From Methylaequor sp045563055 (lineage in GTDB: Bacteria > Pseudomonadota > Alphaproteobacteria > Methylaequorales > Methylaequoraceae): a DNA stretch of 64,000 nucleotides. The notes beneath the pieces are model-generated. The model searched no databases. It saw only the letters and a program-made list of their open reading frames with translations, and had not been told where the DNA came from. Every line of letters begins with the position of its first letter. The first letter of the stretch is position 1. A program made the position numbers and the translations under genes. Shown piece by piece: positions 18,178 through 26,538 of this stretch. The stretch is taken from positions 62,001-126,000 of the forward strand of contig JBJKUR010000006.1 of NCBI GenBank assembly GCA_045563055.1, read 5' to 3'.

Positions 18178-18802
18178 AGTAAGTGTGATGATAAACAATA
18201 TCTCTATCAATTTTTCCGTAACCCTGAAAAGCAGCCTCAGCAAGTTTTCTTGAACAAGGATTCAAATGGTGTACAGTCACATTTAGAGATTTTTTTATTA
18301 GAGATAGTGATTTTTGAGAACTCGATATCACCTCAATTTTTTTATTACTCTTCTTTAAAATAAATTTTTTAATTTTTGTAATATCTCCATGATAGAATCT
18401 GGAAGGGGTGGAATAAATTTTATCAGATGCTTTAAAGTGCTGGTAAAAAAAAATTCCATTTATGTTCTCGTAGAAAACAATTAAGTTTGGTCTATAAATT
18501 TTAAAATTTGCCAAATATATTTCAAATTCTGTTAACTTAACAACTTTGGCATTTGTAACTGCTGAAATGCCCTCAGCTATAGATTTTATAGATCTCAATG
18601 CTGTATAACTAGCAGGACCGACAGAAAAAAAAATTTTTGTTATATAACTCCTATCTTTAGATAATAGCTCTTTCAATAACACAAAAATATCATCTATTTT
18701 ATTGTCATAAATTTTTTTTTTTAAAAACTTAATGAGCCTTCTGTTTTTATAAAGAGCTACAGAAATTGTTTGACTTGAAGTAAAAATTGATAGTGATAAC
18801 AT
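18170..18802 (-). CDS. tsaB: tRNA threonylcarbamoyladenosine biosynthesis protein TsaB
   Basis: This non-catalytic ASKHA-fold partner of TsaD takes part in t6A37 synthesis. The protein is 210 residues. MLSLSIFTSSQTISVALYK is the diverged first strand pair, and GPASYTALRSIKSIAEGIS is the degenerate form of the TsaB hallmark GPGSFTGLRIG. The remainder is strongly diverged, so the call leans on this motif and the adjacent rimI. It is divergent from ddpX with 15 bases between the starts. Confidence 0.8.
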   Translation of the reverse strand: MLSLSIFTSSQTISVALYKNRRLIKFLKKKIYDNKIDDIFVLLKELLSKDRSYITKIFFSVGPASYTALRSIKSIAEGISAVTNAKVVKLTEFEIYLANFKIYRPNLIVFYENINGIFFYQHFKASDKIYSTPSRFYHGDITKIKKFILKKSNKKIEVISSSQKSLSLIKKSLNVTVHHLNPCSRKLAEAAFQGYGKIDRDIVYHHTYYE

Positions 18803-18817
18803 AAATCTAAATCTAAA

Positions 18818-19354
18818 ATGAATCAGAATTTAATTAAAGTAAATAAAAAAAATATTGATGTGTTGATCGACCTCAGGTACTCAACAAACAACAATTTTAC
18901 GAAAGAGAAAGTTTACTTTTCTCAAGAATGTTATATTCATAAGGTTGCTTACGAGCATTTACATATTGCGGTTGAGATTGCAAAAAAACAAAAACTTATA
19001 CTAAAGATTTTTGATGCTTATAGGCCACCATCTGTTCAAAGAAAACTTTGGGAATGTTTACCTGATCCAAACTTTATAGCGCCACCAGATAAGGGGTCTC
19101 CTCATTCAAGAGGGGTGGCTGTGGATTTAACATTAACTGATAGTCAAGAAAAAGAACTAGATATGGGGACTGAATTTGATGAATTCTCAAGATTATCTTA
19201 TCATGGGTGCATGGATATCTCAATGCAATCATACCAGAATAGATTAATGCTTTTAGGTATAATGACCGATGCAGGTTGGGACTTTTATAGAAACGAATGG
19301 TGGCATTATCAATTATTTAACTCAAAAAAATTTCCTTTAATTAATGAGCTCTAA
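18818..19354 (+). CDS. ddpX: D-alanyl-D-alanine dipeptidase (VanX/DdpX type, M15D)
   Basis: This 178-residue zinc peptidase cleaves D-Ala-D-Ala. Family motifs present: FDAYRPPSVQRKLW, PHSRGVAVDLTL (Zn ligands His and Asp near 95-102) and EWWHYQLF near 160 (catalytic Glu and third ligand His). No vancomycin-resistance genes are nearby, so a role in peptidoglycan D-Ala-D-Ala recycling is more likely. It overlaps the deacetylase gene by 11 bases. Confidence 0.9.
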   Translation: MNQNLIKVNKKNIDVLIDLRYSTNNNFTKEKVYFSQECYIHKVAYEHLHIAVEIAKKQKLILKIFDAYRPPSVQRKLWECLPDPNFIAPPDKGSPHSRGVAVDLTLTDSQEKELDMGTEFDEFSRLSYHGCMDISMQSYQNRLMLLGIMTDAGWDFYRNEWWHYQLFNSKKFPLINEL

Positions 19355-20357
19355 ACTTCATATAAATATTTTATTATTAATTCTTTTATATCTATCTCCT
19401 TCTGTATCACTATCAAAAGATCAAAGTATTATTGTCTTGATGTATCACAGGTTTGATCAAGATAAATATCCTGATACGAGTATTTCATCAAAAACCTTTG
19501 AGGAACAAATTAAATTTTTACTAAATAGTGGAGTATCCATCCTTCCTTTAACAGATCTTATTAAGTTTTTAAATAATGAGAAGGAAATTTTGAACAATAC
19601 TGTTTTTTTAACTGTGGATGACGCCTTTCGATCTTTTTACTCCAATGCGTTTCCAATATTAAAAAAATTTGATCTTCCATTTAGTGTATTTGTATCAACC
19701 AAGTATGTTTCTAATCAAATAAACTCTGATTACATGAGTTGGGAAATGCTTAAAGATTTGTCCGATAATAATGGTCTGATTTTAAATCACACCAGGCGTC
19801 ACGATAGTTTATTAAATATGAGTTCTCCAAAAATAATAAATGAGATCGAAAGTAATTATTCTATAATTGAAAAAAATATAGGTAAACAACCTAAAATATT
19901 TTCTTACCCATATGGAGAAAGTAGTGTGGAGGTTGAAAAAATAATTAAAAGTTTAGGATATAAAATTGCATTTTCTCAGCATTCATCCCCAATCTCAAAA
20001 GAAGAGAACAGGCATAGACTTCCAAGATTTTCATTAAATGAAGAATTGGGGAGAATTGAAAGATTTGAAAAAATACTAAACGTAAAATCTATGCCCAACT
20101 ATAAAAGTTCTTTGCCAGACACGACGGTATCTTCAGAAGAAATAAAGTATAGTTTCACAACCGATTTACCTCTAAATTATATCAATTGCTTTATTAATAA
20201 TAAGGCTGAATTGAACATTAAAAATCCTGTTAATAGTAAAGTTACATTAATTATTAGTAAACTCAAGATTGGAAATAGGTATAGAATTAACTGCACTTAT
20301 ACAGATAAAAACGGACAGATTTATTGGAATGGAAAAATGCTTAAGAGGATTGATTAG
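19344..20357 (+). CDS. Secreted polysaccharide deacetylase (NodB domain)
   Basis: The 337-residue protein has a signal peptide (about 1-24: SSKLHINILLLILLYLSPS, then VSLSKD). The CE4/NodB domain begins at IVLMYHRFDQDKYPDTSIS. Motif 1 is TVDDAF near 90 (usually TFDDG) and motif 2 is HTRRHDSL. A C-terminal beta-rich tail of about 100 residues (from TTDLPLNYINCFINNKAELN) has no family I recognise. Substrate could be peptidoglycan or another N-acetylated glycan. It ends four bases inside the convergent Bax-like gene. Confidence 0.83.
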   Translation: MSSKLHINILLLILLYLSPSVSLSKDQSIIVLMYHRFDQDKYPDTSISSKTFEEQIKFLLNSGVSILPLTDLIKFLNNEKEILNNTVFLTVDDAFRSFYSNAFPILKKFDLPFSVFVSTKYVSNQINSDYMSWEMLKDLSDNNGLILNHTRRHDSLLNMSSPKIINEIESNYSIIEKNIGKQPKIFSYPYGESSVEVEKIIKSLGYKIAFSQHSSPISKEENRHRLPRFSLNEELGRIERFEKILNVKSMPNYKSSLPDTTVSSEEIKYSFTTDLPLNYINCFINNKAELNIKNPVNSKVTLIISKLKIGNRYRINCTYTDKNGQIYWNGKMLKRID

Positions 20358-21310
20358 TTTAACAATCCGTTAGCTTTATCAAATTTCATAAAATTATTTG
20401 TCTGGATTATATGTTTTATATCCTTAACATATTCATTGCTCCTCTCAGAGTACTTTTGAAGATGGTCAGCTAAGACATTGCCTTGCAGTGTTTCGCCATT
20501 CATTCTAAGTTTTCTTCGTTCCTGTCTAAAGCTTTCATAAGCATTATGAGTATTAATGTTTTTTAAATACGATCTTACTGAATCAGATAAATTAGCAAAT
20601 TTTTTAATAAAAAACTTTTTATTATTTGCTCTTTCTTTGGGCTTTATTCCACTTTTTGGATCAAATGTATATTGACCAAAAATAGCGTTTCCTTCATCTA
20701 AATATCTTGAAGTCCCCCAGCCACTCTCTATTGCAGCTTGCGATAAAACCAAGGAGAGTGGGACAATGTCAACTCTTATCAAAAGATTACCTAGACTAGA
20801 CTCATTATAATTGTATTTCTCACTTAGTTCAAACAGCCAACCTGGCCAGAATTCTCTCGAAAAACTTTCACCGTCAGATTGATTCCACCAATCTAGAATT
20901 TTTTTTCTATCCTCCAAAATTTTTCTATTTTCAACAAAAATAATAGGTAGTAAGGTGTTTATAAAGAGTTTTTTCCTTTTATTTACTGAGCTTATGTTTA
21001 GAAAATCTTTTGGCCAGCTAGAAAATATTATAAGGTTAGAAGATTGATCATTCAAAAAAGATTCAACAGAAAAATCATATTTATTAAATATATCGATCAT
21101 CTCCTCGGCTTGACTTATATAATCAACTGTCGATTTATTGGAAAAATAGTTCAAAACAGATTTATCTTGAACTGTAAAACTTATTGATGAAGAGTTAAAA
21201 TTTTTGATTTTAGAAAAACTTTTATAAAATCCAACTGCAACATTTAAAGAAACTAAGGATATTAAAATTATGGTTAAATTTCTATAAAGAGCTCTAGTTT
21301 TGCTTATCAT
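20354..21310 (-). CDS. Bax-like glucosaminidase-domain protein
   Basis: This 318-residue protein has one N-terminal membrane anchor (LTIILISLVSLNVAVGFY, about 12-29). The C-terminal glucosaminidase (GH73/Bax) domain includes SQAAIESGWGTSRYLDEGNA, with the catalytic Glu near 191, followed by FGQYTFDP and a tail segment HNAYESFRQERRKLR typical of the Bax family. It is probably a peptidoglycan N-acetylglucosaminidase at the periplasmic face. It overlaps nfuA by four bases on the same strand. Confidence 0.84.
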   Translation of the reverse strand: MISKTRALYRNLTIILISLVSLNVAVGFYKSFSKIKNFNSSSISFTVQDKSVLNYFSNKSTVDYISQAEEMIDIFNKYDFSVESFLNDQSSNLIIFSSWPKDFLNISSVNKRKKLFINTLLPIIFVENRKILEDRKKILDWWNQSDGESFSREFWPGWLFELSEKYNYNESSLGNLLIRVDIVPLSLVLSQAAIESGWGTSRYLDEGNAIFGQYTFDPKSGIKPKERANNKKFFIKKFANLSDSVRSYLKNINTHNAYESFRQERRKLRMNGETLQGNVLADHLQKYSERSNEYVKDIKHIIQTNNFMKFDKANGLLN

Positions 21311-21870
21311 TGATTAATAGCTTCGACTGAGTCTATTTCTGGGATGTAATACTTAAGCATGTTTTCAATTCCGGACTTAAGAGTAATTGTAGAGCTAGGG
21401 CATCCTGAACAAGCCCCTCTGAGTTCTAGAAATACTACACGTTTCTTGTATTTTACAAAATTTATATCTCCGCCATCTTGTGCTACTGCTGGTTTTATTC
21501 TTTCATCTAAAAGCTTTTTAATTTCATCGACTATTTTTGCCTCTTCTTTAGTATATTTAGTTTTTGCAAGTTTTTTTTCTTCTGAATTACTTTCAATTAC
21601 TCCACCTGAAGAAAAAAAATCAAGAATAATTGATAGAATTGTTGGCTTTAAGTCATCCCAATTGACATCATTGGATTTGGTAACGGTTAAGAAGTCCTTG
21701 CCGATGAATACTCCATTCACATTTTTATCAGTAAAAAGTTTGACTGCGAGCTTATTTCCTTTTGCATCATCTTTCTTCTTAAAGTCTAATGTACCATCTT
21801 CAAGAATAATTCTTCCAGGTAAAAATTTTAGAGTTGCAGGGTTAGGTGTTTCTTCAGTTTGTATAAACAT
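21307..21870 (-). CDS. nfuA: NfuA-type Fe-S cluster carrier
   Basis: This 187-residue Fe-S scaffold or carrier has an N-terminal Nfu_N domain (MFIQTEETPNPATLKFLPGR, about 1-88) and a C-terminal NifU-like domain (about 107-185) with the cluster-binding CxxC in LELRGACSGCPSSTITLK near 155-158. The architecture matches the alphaproteobacterial/mitochondrial NFU1 type. Confidence 0.94.
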   Translation of the reverse strand: MFIQTEETPNPATLKFLPGRIILEDGTLDFKKKDDAKGNKLAVKLFTDKNVNGVFIGKDFLTVTKSNDVNWDDLKPTILSIILDFFSSGGVIESNSEEKKLAKTKYTKEEAKIVDEIKKLLDERIKPAVAQDGGDINFVKYKKRVVFLELRGACSGCPSSTITLKSGIENMLKYYIPEIDSVEAINQ

Positions 21871-21888
21871 AGTAATAAATTAATTAAA

Positions 21889-22353
21889 TCATGACAGATT
21901 GTCAATTTCTTCTTCCGATAAGGTCGGAGGAATTATAGTAATAGGCACCTTAATCTTATCACTTTGTTTGATAGTGAAAGCGTTAATCAAAGGATCACTT
22001 GATTTATTTGATGATAAAGCTAAAACAAAATTTGAAATAAATTTATTCGCATTTAAAAATTCAATTATGCATTCTACCCTGTCACCTTTCATAATAAATT
22101 TTTTTGGGCGTTTATGAGAAAAAGATAAAACATAATTTTCATACTCTTTAATTTTTGACTCTGCCTCATCTCTAAGTTCAATCTCAGCAATATCCTCAAC
22201 TGCCTTCCAATGACTAAATTCCAACGTTTCAAAAGTATAAAGGAGTGCAACCCTTCCATCAATCCGCGCAGTCCTTTTAGCTGCATATCTCAGCGCATTA
22301 AATGTTTCTTTGGACCCGTCTAAGACGACTAAAAATGTTAGTTCTTTTGACAT
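21889..22353 (-). CDS. Universal stress protein family
   Basis: This 154-residue Usp-fold protein opens with FLVVLDGSKETFNALRYAAK (first strand and helix of the fold) and carries FETLEFSHWKAVEDIAEIEL and a KFISNFVLALSSNKSSDPL segment. The ATP-binding GxxG(S/T) loop is not obvious, so nucleotide binding is uncertain. It shares one base with the TIGR02186 gene. Its cellular role is unknown. Confidence 0.78.
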   Translation of the reverse strand: MSKELTFLVVLDGSKETFNALRYAAKRTARIDGRVALLYTFETLEFSHWKAVEDIAEIELRDEAESKIKEYENYVLSFSHKRPKKFIMKGDRVECIIEFLNANKFISNFVLALSSNKSSDPLINAFTIKQSDKIKVPITIIPPTLSEEEIDNLS

Positions 22354-23075
22354 TATAAATATTTTTTAAAAATAAACCCCGCTGTTAATCCAAGACCTAT
22401 GGCAATAATAACAGAAAACAAACCGTATATAAATGAGAATTTGTGTGCTAGTTTAAAAACAAATGAACTTAATCCAGGCTTTACGACGTTAATTTCAACT
22501 TTTCTACTTTCGAAGTTATTTACACTATCAATGATGTTTAATGAAACAGTATACTTACCCTCGGGTGCGTTTGCAGGTAATTTAACTGGTATTTTAAAAA
22601 AACTTGGCATTTTCTTGTTAATTATATTGAAGGAATTATTTTTAATCAAAAAAAGACCAAGAGACATCTTTTTTTCAATTAAGTCTTTCTTCAGATTGTC
22701 GTCGTCCTTGCCAATTAATTTTACATTATCAAATAAATCCTTTTTAACTCCAAAGTCAATTTCGTCGTCGTCTTTGTTAGTGTAATAATGAAAAAGTCCT
22801 GGATAAATAAATTCCCCAGTTTTACTCCATGACCACATTCCTAAAATTTTTTTTTTCTTTTGAAGTAATACTTTTTGACTTGGTCCTTTAATTTTTAGGA
22901 CGAGTGAACTTTTTGAATTGGTAAATCCGAAAATTGTAAAATCAGGATTTGACTTATTTTTAGAGATTTCTATGTCATTGTCTGATAAATCAAAAATTAA
23001 AATTTCAGCATTTGGTTTCTGAATTAGTAAAAGCAAAAAACTTAAAAATACAAATAAGATTAGTTTTCTATCCAT
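22353..23075 (-). CDS. TIGR02186-family membrane protein
   Basis: This 240-residue protein (start ATG 23075) has an N-terminal signal or anchor (LILFVFLSFLLLLIQ), a periplasmic beta-rich region with LSDNDIEISKN and GMWSWSKTGEF, and a C-terminal membrane helix (FSVIIAIGLGLTAGFIF). This pattern is the alphaproteobacterial TIGR02186/PF09608 family of unknown function. It is nearly always beside a TauE/SafE permease, as here (8-base overlap), so it is probably an accessory of that transporter. Confidence 0.8.
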   Translation of the reverse strand: MDRKLILFVFLSFLLLLIQKPNAEILIFDLSDNDIEISKNKSNPDFTIFGFTNSKSSLVLKIKGPSQKVLLQKKKKILGMWSWSKTGEFIYPGLFHYYTNKDDDEIDFGVKKDLFDNVKLIGKDDDNLKKDLIEKKMSLGLFLIKNNSFNIINKKMPSFFKIPVKLPANAPEGKYTVSLNIIDSVNNFESRKVEINVVKPGLSSFVFKLAHKFSFIYGLFSVIIAIGLGLTAGFIFKKYL

Positions 23076-23982
23076 TTTGCAAAATAATCCTTGAATTAAT
23101 AAGAGGTTCACTTACCAACTCTAAACCCATTTTAATACAAACAACTAAAACTATCATTGCAAGAAAAACTCTTATTTGTTCACCTTTAAATTTAGAAGTA
23201 AACTTAGACCCATATTGGGCTCCAATAACCCCGCCTATCAAGAGAAATATAGCAAGAATTAAATCAACTGAATAGTTAAACGTTGCATGTAAAATAGAAA
23301 CATTTAGCGTAACAAATACAATCTGAAACAAAGAAGTTCCAATTGCGATAACTGTTCCCATTCTAAAAATGTATATCATTGCTGGAACCATTACAAATCC
23401 CCCACCAACCCCCATAAATGCTGATAGAAATCCAACAAAAACCCCTACATTTATTGGTAGTAAAATTGAAATGAAGATTTTGGATTTTCTGAATTTTAAT
23501 TTTAAAGGCAGTGAATGTAAGAATCCTCTTCTAGATTGTCTTAGAGGACTCTCTGTTTTTTTTTCTCTAAAGATAGATAATGTGCTCTCGATTAGCATTA
23601 GGGTTCCAATTATTGCGAGAAATAAGATGTATAGAAACTTTATTATAAGATCAATATTTCCAGATTCTTTAAAAAAATTGAATAAAATTACACCTAATGT
23701 TGAACCAAATATACCTCCTATTAAAAGGAAAGTACCAATCTCGTAATCAATATTTTTCTTTATGCCATGAGCCATTGCACCTGAGACAGATGAGCCTAAA
23801 ATTTGAACTGATTCTGTACCTACTGCTGTTGCTGGAGGTATCCCCATGAATATTAAAAGGGGAGTCATTAGAAACCCCCCTCCAACTCCGAATAAGCCGG
23901 ACATGAAACCAACAACAAATCCAAAAAATAAAATTATTAGTAAATTGATCTCTATATCAGCAATTGGCAAATAAAAGCTCAT
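23068..23982 (-). CDS. TauE/SafE-family sulfite/organosulfur permease
   Basis: This 304-residue membrane protein has eight or so hydrophobic helices and the two internally repeated TauE motifs: FVVGFMSGLFGVGGGFLMTP and VGFLSAFMGVGGGFVMVPAM. Members export sulfite, sulfoacetate or related anions; the substrate here is unknown. It overlaps trpS by four bases and the TIGR02186 gene by eight. Confidence 0.88.
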   Translation of the reverse strand: MSFYLPIADIEINLLIILFFGFVVGFMSGLFGVGGGFLMTPLLIFMGIPPATAVGTESVQILGSSVSGAMAHGIKKNIDYEIGTFLLIGGIFGSTLGVILFNFFKESGNIDLIIKFLYILFLAIIGTLMLIESTLSIFREKKTESPLRQSRRGFLHSLPLKLKFRKSKIFISILLPINVGVFVGFLSAFMGVGGGFVMVPAMIYIFRMGTVIAIGTSLFQIVFVTLNVSILHATFNYSVDLILAIFLLIGGVIGAQYGSKFTSKFKGEQIRVFLAMIVLVVCIKMGLELVSEPLINSRIILQNG

Positions 23983-24995
23983 ACCCCAAAAAACCCAATA
24001 ACCTCTTTTAATTCACAAAGATTTTTTTCTGATATTTGATTTGCTTTTTCAGAACCTTTGCTCAATATTGAATCTAGATAAGATTTATCTTTTAATAATT
24101 TTTTCATTTCATAAGAAATACCAGAAATTTCAGAATCTACTATTTCACTTAAATCCTCTTTAAAATTTTTAAAATCTTTTCCTTTGTATCTGTCTATTAT
24201 CTTCTCATGATCATCACCGTTCAATGCAGAAAAAATATTTATAAGATTTTTGATCTCCAGCCTACTAGATAACTCACCGAGATTTGTGGGGAAGGGTTCT
24301 GAATCAGTCCGCGCTCTTTGTATTTTTCTCCTTATGGTTGAACTATCATCAGTTAAATTTATTCTGGACTGGTCTGATGGATCTGACTTACTCATTTTAT
24401 TTGAACCATCTTTTAAACTCATAACTCTAGTTGCATTTCCTGTTATGACTGGCTCAGGTATAGGGAAGCACTCTGTCTTATAAAATCTATTAAACGCCTG
24501 AGCAATATCTCTACATAATTCTAGGTGCTGTTTTTGGTCTTCTCCTACTGGAACATGTGTAGACTTATAAAGAAGTATATCCGATGCCATAAGCACAGGA
24601 TATGAATAAAGTCCAAGCGGAGCCTTTTCTTTATTTTTTCCAGCCTTGTCCTTAAATTGTGTCATTCTATTAAGCCACCCTATGGGGGTATGACATGATA
24701 AAATCCATGATAATTCAGAATGGCCAGAAACATTAGATTGTGCAAAGATTATATTTTTTTCAGGATCAATACCAGAAGCTAAGTAGGCAGCAGCCACTTC
24801 CCTGGTATGATCAATAAGATTGTTTCTATTTTCTGCAACTGTTATTGCATGTAAATCTACAATACAAAAAATACATTTTGATTTTTTTTGGAGTCCAACC
24901 CAATTTTTTACCGCTCCTAAATAATTACCAAGGTGGAGGTTCCCAGTTGGTTGGACTCCAGAAAAAATCAGTTTTTCTTTTTGTGAGTTTTCCAT
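23979..24995 (-). CDS. trpS: Tryptophanyl-tRNA synthetase
   Basis: This class I synthetase charges tRNA-Trp. The protein is 338 residues. The HIGH-type motif lies in SGVQPTGNLHLGNYLGAVKN (12-31), and the KMSKS motif NKMSKSDPSDQ is near 200. GWLNRMTQFKDK and ASDILLYKSTHVPVGEDQKQ are the tryptophan-site blocks. It overlaps the murJ 3' end by 28 bases; murJ-trpS adjacency is common in Alphaproteobacteria. Confidence 0.96.
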   Translation of the reverse strand: MENSQKEKLIFSGVQPTGNLHLGNYLGAVKNWVGLQKKSKCIFCIVDLHAITVAENRNNLIDHTREVAAAYLASGIDPEKNIIFAQSNVSGHSELSWILSCHTPIGWLNRMTQFKDKAGKNKEKAPLGLYSYPVLMASDILLYKSTHVPVGEDQKQHLELCRDIAQAFNRFYKTECFPIPEPVITGNATRVMSLKDGSNKMSKSDPSDQSRINLTDDSSTIRRKIQRARTDSEPFPTNLGELSSRLEIKNLINIFSALNGDDHEKIIDRYKGKDFKNFKEDLSEIVDSEISGISYEMKKLLKDKSYLDSILSKGSEKANQISEKNLCELKEVIGFFGV

Positions 24996-26537
24996 TTTTT
25001 TATCTCTAATTCTTTTGTTCCTAAAAATAGTATTGAGGTAAAATAAACTATTATTCCGCAGATTATATACAATATAAGAATAAAATTCTCATCAAAAAAA
25101 ATATTATCTACAATATTAATTATATTGTAGGTGGTGGCTTTCCAAATTGCCAAACTCATTAAAGAAGAGGATAAAACAACCTTAAAAAAAACGATAGCTA
25201 GAGACTTATCAAACTTATAATCAAATTTTTTTCTTAAAATCCAACCTAATAAAATACAGTTTATCCAAGCAGATACAGAAGTAGAAATTGCCAATCCAAC
25301 ATGTAAGAAATCTTTAATTAAAATAAGGTTCAAAATCAAATTTAAAATCATACAGAATAAAGAAATTTTGATTGGAGTCTTTGTGTCTTCGTTTGCAAAA
25401 AAAGGAACGACTAGTATTTTAACCATGATGAAAGCTGGTAAACCAGTACATAATGCTGTTAATGCTTGACTAGTTAATTTGACATCGCCAAAATTGAATG
25501 CACCTCTAAAAAAAAGAAATGAAACTATATCTTCTGATAATATAAACAAACCAAAAAAAGATGGGACTGAAAATAAAATCGCAAATTTCAATGCACTAGA
25601 GATGTTTTTATTTACTTTTCTTACCTCTCTTTTTTTTATATTCATTGATATTACAGGTAATAACGCTGTGCTAATTGCTATTCCCAAAACACCCAGTGGC
25701 AGCTGATTCACTCTATCCGCATAGTAGAGGTACGAAATTGATCCATCTGGAAGTGTGGAGGCTAAAATCATATCAACTAAAAGATTAATTTGATATGCAC
25801 CATTGCCTAGGATCGCAGGTAATAAAAGCTTAAAGAAGTTAGAGGTTTCTTTGTTAACTTTAAAGGTTTCTCTAAAATTAAAAGCTAATAAAATGTTATT
25901 TTTCTTTAGGTTATAATACATCCAAATTAATTGGATAATACCTGCAAAAGAAATAGATAAACTAAGATAGTTTGAAATATAAATTTTATCGTCGTTATCA
26001 AATAGGAATATTAAAACAGAAATAATAGAAAGATTTAAAATGATAGGTGTCACAGCCATTGAAGCAAATCTACCTAAAGTATTTAAATAAGCTCCAATAT
26101 ATAAGAGATGTTAAACATATAAACAAAAGAAATGGAAAAGTAAGACGAGATAAATTTACGGCCAGAGTTATTTTTTCTGGATTTGAATTAAATCCAGGTG
26201 CTAAAAGTTTAACTAAAAAAGGCATAAATATCTCTGCAAGAATTAGAAATGAAAATAAAAAAACCAATAGGATTGAAAAAATTTTTGAGAAAAACATATC
26301 TGCATTTCTATTTCCAGACTTTGATAATATCCCACTTAAAACTGGTATGAATGCAGCACTCATGGCTCCCTCACCAAAAATTCTTCTGAATAAATTTGGA
26401 AGTTTGAAAGCAACAAAAAAACAATCAGAAACAATGCCAGCACCAATCACCCTGGCTATTAGTAAATCCCTAATATAACCTAGAACTCTGCTTAAAAAAG
26501 TAAGAGAACCTACGATGGATATAATTCTAATCAGCAT
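24968..26537 (-). pseudogene. murJ: Lipid II flippase MurJ, single-base frameshift
   Basis: Two abutting frames together encode one MurJ/MviN of about 522 residues. The N-terminal frame (from 26537) has ISIVGSLTFLSRVLGYIRD and AFKLPNLFRRIFGEGAMSAA and ends at a stop near 26070 after LTSLIYWSLFKYFR. If one base in the AAT at 26096-26098 (plus strand) is removed, the frame reads LTSLIYGAYLNTLGRFASMA and continues into the second part (PIILNLS, DRVNQLPLGVLGIAISTALL), ending at 24968. MurJ flips the peptidoglycan precursor and is usually essential, so a sequencing or assembly error is as likely as real loss. The site is not a long homopolymer. Confidence 0.85.
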
Positions 26538-26538
26538 T

